A DNA stretch of 60,373 nt from Gamarada debralockiae (taxonomy: Eukaryota > Ascomycota > Leotiomycetes > Helotiales > Hyphodiscaceae), in NCBI GenBank assembly GCA_002803225.1, contig NXFV01000859.1:1-60373 (forward strand), in the 5' to 3' direction. Position 1 is the first letter of the stretch. Each line of letters starts with the position of its first letter. Both the position numbers and the translations under genes were made by a program. The notes beneath the pieces were generated by a model. It was not told where the DNA came from and searched no databases. It saw only the letters and a list, made by a program, of their open reading frames with translations. Shown here one piece after another: positions 54,931 to 60,373 of this stretch.

Positions 54931-56339
54931 GGTGCTTGTTGAGGTGTTGTTGGTGAATTAGGTGTTGAGAAAGTGGGCTGAGGTGAGGTGGACAGAAGAT
55001 TAACTTGAATTGAATTCAACTGAGTTGTTACGAATGGTGACAGCTTCGAAGACAGGGGAACCAATTAGTATCTATATATGCAATCTGATTAACTAGCAGA
55101 AAAGAAACATCGCGAGATTGATACTGGCATACGGGTCCTACGTTCTTAACTCCGAGCCGAACAATGCCCGGGTAAACAATTGAGAGTATCGGTCTCGCGC
55201 TTGAAACTCGATAAAGTCCGATCGTGAGCGCGAAATCGTGTAAAGAGCTGGGAAAGCACCATTGCAGAGTGGAGTGTATGAAGAGTGAAAGATACGTACA
55301 AACTGTGCCGCACTAAGGAAATGCATAGTGCTAAAGTCCGTCTCAAATCCGACGTCACCCCGCAAAGGATCGCGCTAACAATGCCACTGACGGTGGAGAC
55401 TTCTAACACTCATTGTGAAAGCCTCGAATAATGAGTACATGGACTTTCAAAGTACTCCGTACTCCGCTCGGAGACAACATGGACGAGAGGCGTGGCCAGG
55501 AAGGGGAAGGGATCTAGCGAAGAAGCCGGAACGATACTGGAAGAACTGTCGTTGCATTTCTATCTCTGTTCTCTCATGCTCATGATCCGCGCATGTCTCA
55601 TCAATCCTCTCGCCGCCCACACGTTGTCCTCATTCCCTTCCCACCGAATGCAATGCAGTTCTTCTTATCATTAACCACCTATTATTTTTTTTTCCCCTCG
55701 CTCCTAAAAGCACAAAGTGGTCGATCAAGCTTCAAAAGCGATCGTAATACATATACAGGGAAGTCTCCCATCCCAAAGCATGCAACCGTCCCAGTTATAT
55801 CCGTACCATTCCCAAACGCAAAAACGCCTCAATATCAATCGCACGCGTAGCCAAAGCATGAAACCAGTCCTGTAAGATAATTCGCGAAGCGCTCCAAAAA
55901 TCCACTCAATCAAGCAGCACAGCTGTGAAAGAAGTATGTCCGAAAAAGGAAGCCAGTCCACCTGAATATGAAATCCAAAAGCAGAATCCCAAGTGACAAA
56001 AGAAATCTAATGAGTGGATTTGCAGTGTGAGGACACTGATGATGCCGATGAACCGATAATGCAGACGTAGCGCGAGCCACTTTTGTGTTCCTTCCTATCT
56101 ATATGATTCCCAATTGTTCCCTTGCCATTATGAGTATCCTTCTGATTGTACGTCTCAAAGGAAATGAGAAGGCCGAAAGCCCCAAAATCGATGGGCTGAA
56201 ACGAGGTCGTGAAAATGCGGAGAATCCAGAGTTGTATGAGTACAGTTGTTGGTTGAAGTGCGCCGGGTGCTTTGGTGAAATACAGGTTGAATATTTATAC
56301 AAAAGAATTGAAAATGATTGGTTGGCGTTGAGTAGGTGA
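54931..56339. other. Intergenic, no gene seen
   Basis: This is the upstream region of the NmrA-like gene and the 3' flank of the phospholipase gene. Short frames on both strands lack coding features. A T-rich run lies near 55684-55695. Confidence 0.4.
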
Positions 56340-59300
56340 TCATTGATGGCCGCTATCGACGGAGGTTTTCGGTGACATTGGAGTTCTGTTGAAGACCCTC
56401 TTGAGCACGTTGACATTTGATGGTTCTTCCGGCCCATTGACATAGATGAGGGTCGCTGGCTCAATCTTGATGCGACAGAAAAGCGTCGAGAACAAGAATT
56501 GATCACCATTGCTGTCGTAGAGAGGAATTGTGCGATAACCTTGCTTGAGACTGCTGAGCTTGGCAGTATAGGTAGCCAGGGGAAATCCTCGGTCGCTGTA
56601 GCTTGTACCATCAGAAGAACATCTGACAGTCCAGCGAACGAAGACGAGGTCGGGAAACTTGGTGGTGAGGGCAAAGTTGAATTTCTTGTCGAAGACTGGA
56701 TTGAAGCCATTCTCCTGGACAATCTGGGTGCGGCGTCTGTGTGGTACCCCAAGCCCAGAAGCTCCATCTTTGCTGGAAGCATCCAATCCTCCTTCCCCAA
56801 CGACACCCTTGTTCTCTTTGGTCTTGTCGTCAGCATGGTAGACCTCGACTTCAATGTATGGATCGACACTTCGGGTTGCAGCAAGGCCCTTGGGGCGCAT
56901 GAGTTGCTGCGCTGAGATAACGTCGATCGAGAAGTTAACGTTCTTGCGCTCGCGTTTGATATGACCAGCACCGGCCTCCTCAGGGACAGTTGGAATCATT
57001 TTAATCTCACGAAGTTCACACGGTTTGAGAACGTAACCTGATTGATCCGTGCCGGCTGCAAACATCGCATCATTCATTTGCATGCCCAGGTCGTACGTTT
57101 GCCAATTTAGAGCCACCATTTGCACTCCTCTTCGCCAGTATTTGAGCGGATCAAAGTTGGTCGAGGCGACACGCCATGCGTTGGGGTAGACTCGCATCAT
57201 GTAACGCATATTGTGCCTAGTAACGGCACGCCTGTCCTCTTGAGTGCGGCTGTTCTTGTCGAATGTATTTTCCATGAAGGAGAATATGTGATTGTAGGCT
57301 TTGCTTTCCGGAGTATCGAATCCATGGAATTTGAGGCCTGCGCTGTAGACACCAAGTTCTCCCAGAACTTTAATGATGTTGCTGGTTTTGGTTTTCCGCT
57401 TGGTATCCTTTGACTTGGGGTCGACCTCTGTGAGACTCTCGCTATCACTGGTGCTACTGCTAGGACTATCGAGTTCGCTGCCGGAGTTCTTGAACTGATT
57501 GCGGGTGATGAACCTATTCGGCCGAGCATAAGGGCTTGACGGTAATAAAGCGGCTGAAACGGTTGAATTGTCCAGCTGCATAGGCCTCATGTACGGTGAG
57601 TTCAGACTGCTGCCACGGCTACGTCCATTGACTTGCTCCGTCGACACCGCATTTTCGAAAGTTTTGGGCGTCTTGACTTTGATCAAGATTCGATGTAACA
57701 ACTGGGAGGGCGATGGAAGTTGCTCGGCTGATAGGTCAATTGGTTGAGTCACAAGCTTAGAGCCACAGGTGTCTTTAATAATTTGGGCCATGATTGCCTG
57801 CTGTGCCGGATTGCAATGAACTTCCAAGGAGACCCACAATGGGTAAGGCGACTTGGCGAAAGCATATTTGCTGATGGTCGACATGACATCAGCGAAGGAC
57901 ACTTGGCTGGTCAGGGTTCTGCCGTGCATGACGACGGGCTGTCCGTCGTTGCCGTTCCAGCAGTCCACTTCCACGCATCGACATCCTTTGTTCAAGGCCG
58001 AGATGTAAGCCTCCACGCTCGACTGACCAGCTACTTGACGGCCTAGAAGGTAGGTATTGTGCGAGCTGGAAATATAGTACTCGTGCAACGGGCGATCAAG
58101 AGTGTATTCTGGAGGAGTGTTGCGCAATGGGACATTGAACAACGAGATCAAGAAGCTTGCCAAAGCTGACTCATTCATTCGGGGCGTTTCGCCATCTGCG
58201 GCGTCCTGCATTGCCTGCTCCTTTGACTTTGACCGCCGAACGAACTTGGTAAACACACCCTCCCAGTGAGATCGATCAACCTCAACATCCTCGTTCTGAA
58301 CCTCTCTGAGGAAGTCAAGAAACTGTTCTAAAGTAATACCTTTCTCCGAATCAGCAGCTAGTTCCCGGTATATCGCTCTAATATCCTCTCTTCTCTTCAT
58401 GAGCTTAACAAACTCTTGAAATTCGACAAAGTTCAACCGGCCAGATCGCGAAACATCTGCTTCAGTGAACTTGGAACGAATGTAATTTGAAGAGCAATGG
58501 ATATGGAGGGATCGGCAGAGTCGCTCCACACCAACGATATCGATCTCTTCTTCGTCTTCAGCATGTGGCTTATCTTGAAATTGCTTGCTCATTTCGGTAC
58601 GCCAATATGCCCTGACTGCTTTCTCATGGAACGAGGACAGGGAAGTCATGAGATCCTGACGGTGCTTCGAGATAGCATCCAGAGTGGAAGTCCAAAGATC
58701 GAAGGTCTGATCATCGTTGGCAATCAGATGCATCACTTTCTGTGCCCGACCTTTGGATTTATCGGGGATAGCATAGATGATAGAGAAGAATCTTGACTCG
58801 TACTCAGCTGCAATTCCAAATTCTTGGCGATAATTTCGAGCGTCGGATCCAACTCTAATGTCCTTGATGTCGTCGATATAAAAAGACTTGGAAGGTTTGT
58901 TCTTGTCCCATGAGACCTTTGCCGCTTCATTTTCAAGTACAAAAGTCAAAAGTTTCTTCTTCTTCTTCGTAACTTTCGTCAGAGTGGTTCCTTGGAGGAG
59001 GATAGACGGTATAACTGGACCTGGGGCAGGATACGCAGACGCAGCAGTGGATGAGACAGAGGCTGTGGTGCTTGGGAAATCCCGAATACCTTCCACCCCC
59101 AAGCCAATAATGGCAGGCTCTTCTCGATAGTATTCATAGGTCTCGCTGTCTGAGTCGGAAAAGAAAGCACCTCTCCCACCCTCCGGAGCCGTGTTGGTAC
59201 TGTCACTTCTTCGGCGCATTATGACAGGACCAGAGCTGTGATCTCGACTCATTGCCGTGGTAGAGGATTGCCTTCGTCGCCCGGCAAAGTTTGAAGCTCT

Positions 59301-59744
59301 ATTCGAAAGTCTTCGTATCAATCCAGGTGACTTGCTTATAGCAACAGCCTCGCTCATAGCACTTTGACTTGATTTGCGCGACACGATCGCCTCGGGGAGC
59401 TCAAAGCTCGGCGGAGTAAAGTCGGACTCACGGCCGCGTGGGCCATCGGGTGAACCTTGTATGGAGGAGTTATTCGTAGTAATTTGTGTTGTTTCGGGAG
59501 ACATGATGGGCGAGGCTTGGAGGGAGCTCGCGGTGGTCACCGGCGATGCGCTGATGGCCGATGGTATGGAGTTTGTAGAGGAAATTGGAGGAAGGAAGGA
59601 CGTTTGCACATTGCTCGGTTTTGTGCGCCGTGGTGTCGCGCTCGAAGATTGGGAAAGACGTGAGGTCATAGTGGTAGGTTGTGGTGATATTGTAAATTCA
59701 GAAGTAGCTGGGGAGCTCGTGGCCAACAGAGAGGGTGAGTCCAT
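56340..59744 (-). CDS. plc1: Phosphoinositide-specific phospholipase C
   Basis: The product is 1134 residues from ATG 59744 (MDSPSLLATSS); an upstream TTG at 59801 is ignored. It hydrolyses PIP2 to IP3 and diacylglycerol at the plasma membrane. Domain order is a long Ser/Thr-rich N terminus (to about 245), PH-like domain (about 247-360), EF-hand pair (about 405-485, with DVSRSGRLNFVEF), PLC-X (from about 546), a Ser-rich linker, PLC-Y (YSAGLKFHGFDTPES onward) and C2 (SIDVISAQQLMRP to the end). Catalytic residues are visible: H562 in SSHNTYLLG, E592/D594 in CVEVDCWNG, H607 in VVMHGRTL and E641 in WVSLEVHC. All are intact and the frame has no intron. The length is typical of filamentous-fungal Plc1 enzymes. 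Confidence 0.95.
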   Translation of the reverse strand: MDSPSLLATSSPATSEFTISPQPTTMTSRLSQSSSATPRRTKPSNVQTSFLPPISSTNSIPSAISASPVTTASSLQASPIMSPETTQITTNNSSIQGSPDGPRGRESDFTPPSFELPEAIVSRKSSQSAMSEAVAISKSPGLIRRLSNRASNFAGRRRQSSTTAMSRDHSSGPVIMRRRSDSTNTAPEGGRGAFFSDSDSETYEYYREEPAIIGLGVEGIRDFPSTTASVSSTAASAYPAPGPVIPSILLQGTTLTKVTKKKKKLLTFVLENEAAKVSWDKNKPSKSFYIDDIKDIRVGSDARNYRQEFGIAAEYESRFFSIIYAIPDKSKGRAQKVMHLIANDDQTFDLWTSTLDAISKHRQDLMTSLSSFHEKAVRAYWRTEMSKQFQDKPHAEDEEEIDIVGVERLCRSLHIHCSSNYIRSKFTEADVSRSGRLNFVEFQEFVKLMKRREDIRAIYRELAADSEKGITLEQFLDFLREVQNEDVEVDRSHWEGVFTKFVRRSKSKEQAMQDAADGETPRMNESALASFLISLFNVPLRNTPPEYTLDRPLHEYYISSSHNTYLLGRQVAGQSSVEAYISALNKGCRCVEVDCWNGNDGQPVVMHGRTLTSQVSFADVMSTISKYAFAKSPYPLWVSLEVHCNPAQQAIMAQIIKDTCGSKLVTQPIDLSAEQLPSPSQLLHRILIKVKTPKTFENAVSTEQVNGRSRGSSLNSPYMRPMQLDNSTVSAALLPSSPYARPNRFITRNQFKNSGSELDSPSSSTSDSESLTEVDPKSKDTKRKTKTSNIIKVLGELGVYSAGLKFHGFDTPESKAYNHIFSFMENTFDKNSRTQEDRRAVTRHNMRYMMRVYPNAWRVASTNFDPLKYWRRGVQMVALNWQTYDLGMQMNDAMFAAGTDQSGYVLKPCELREIKMIPTVPEEAGAGHIKRERKNVNFSIDVISAQQLMRPKGLAATRSVDPYIEVEVYHADDKTKENKGVVGEGGLDASSKDGASGLGVPHRRRTQIVQENGFNPVFDKKFNFALTTKFPDLVFVRWTVRCSSDGTSYSDRGFPLATYTAKLSSLKQGYRTIPLYDSNGDQFLFSTLFCRIKIEPATLIYVNGPEEPSNVNVLKRVFNRTPMSPKTSVDSGHQ

Positions 59745-60309
59745 CTTGTAACTGGATCTGAGCTTGCAATTGGGGAATTGCCCAATAACGCAGCCTTGCA
59801 AGCAGGCGTTTAGATGAAGAGGGGTTTAGAACAAAAACCAGAAATCCGTGATTGAATGCATCTCTGCTCTTGGGTGCCTGTTGACGTTGACAGGGTTGCG
59901 AACGAGGGCAATATGAGTGGCCGACGACAACTCAATCGCGGAACCAAATACCCTTCCTACTTTCGAGGCCTCAAGTCATGTGGCGTTGAATGTCCCTTCT
60001 AGTACTGCTGCATCCGACAATTCAATGCAGCTGGCCAATTTGGTCGTTGCGTGGTGGTTTTTCGCGCAGGCGCAGTGGATGCGGGAGGGCTTTCGCGGGG
60101 GTCGCCCTTCGATGAATGAGCCTGAAAGCCTGCAGGACTTCGTTATTTGCAGAAGCGGATTATAATCGAAAATATCGGCCGTCAGGTTGTGCGTCTCAGA
60201 CAAACACAAAGTGGTGGGAAGGAACGGAAGGTTTTTGAAATTTTTAAAAAAGGAGGGAAGGGATGCGGTGTTGACGAAGTGATTTTTGGTAGTGACGGGA
60301 GAGTTCTCT

Positions 60310-60311
<2 letters not shown>
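59745..60311. other. Upstream region of phospholipase C gene
   Basis: This stretch carries the promoter and leader of the minus-strand phospholipase gene. Short frames at 59917-60165 (plus) and 59976-60209 (minus) overlap each other and have no recognisable motif. Confidence 0.4.
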
Positions 60312-60361
<50 letters not shown>

Positions 60362-60373
60362 TTTTTTTTTTTT
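60312..60373. repeat. Terminal poly-T run
   Basis: Sixty-two bases that are all T except one G at 60361, reaching the end of the sequence. It is not a telomere repeat (TTAGGG). It most likely marks where assembly stopped in a homopolymer. Confidence 0.9.

Noticed and set aside
60312..60373. Telomere
   Set aside because: The run is poly-T rather than TTAGGG repeats.
1..60373. CRISPR arrays, rRNA genes or a secondary-metabolite cluster
   Set aside because: No regularly spaced identical repeats, no rRNA-like sequence and no polyketide, peptide synthetase or terpene synthase gene was seen.

Overview
This window looks like nuclear DNA of a filamentous ascomycete (Pezizomycotina, plausibly Leotiomycetes; the class is inference). 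Genes carry short introns of about 41-75 bp with GTRAGT-like donors, CTAAC/CTGAC branch sites and YAG acceptors. They sit singly on both strands with long gaps. The families are typical of moulds: HET-domain proteins, Zn2Cys6 regulators, Clr5, an NmrA-like protein and fungal ubiquitin-like fragments. Intron positions were worked out by eye from splice consensus and reading-frame phase and may be off by a base or so.

Left part (1-10.4 kb): a decayed repeat area, a small secreted cysteine-rich peptide gene (1019-1479) with a defensin-like cysteine pattern, then three housekeeping genes: mitochondrial seryl-tRNA synthetase, the dynactin actin-related protein Arp10/Ro7, and a GEN1/Yen1-type Holliday junction resolvase whose first exon is only 14 nt. 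10.4-18.5 kb: a frame-broken HET relic followed by an apparently intact 1096-residue HET gene. 18.5-25.4 kb: a BTB-like protein, a conserved protein of unknown function, and a calponin-homology/calponin-repeat protein with a long charged coiled coil.

Centre (25.4-37 kb) is a gene graveyard. It holds fragments of a Clr5 gene, a fungal ubiquitin-like/zinc-ribbon gene, an ankyrin-like gene and a bHLH regulator with a stop codon in its loop. Also here are a 445-bp element with 59-bp terminal inverted repeats, an isolated tRNA-like T arm and a possible gag relic. Two conserved unknown genes (29613-30344 and 31972-32760) survive among them.

Right part (37-60.4 kb): a Zn2Cys6 regulator downstream of a TauD/TfdA-type dioxygenase on the same strand, a fungal-type protein kinase with a DFE motif, a second Zn2Cys6 regulator with six exons, two small multi-exon candidate genes, an NmrA-like gene, and phosphoinositide phospholipase C. 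The sequence ends in a poly-T run that looks like a contig edge.

No CRISPR array, rRNA, complete tRNA or obvious secondary-metabolite backbone gene was seen. The best leads are the defensin-like peptide, the regulator plus dioxygenase pair, the frame-broken immunity-type genes, and the small multi-exon genes that simple open-reading-frame searches miss.
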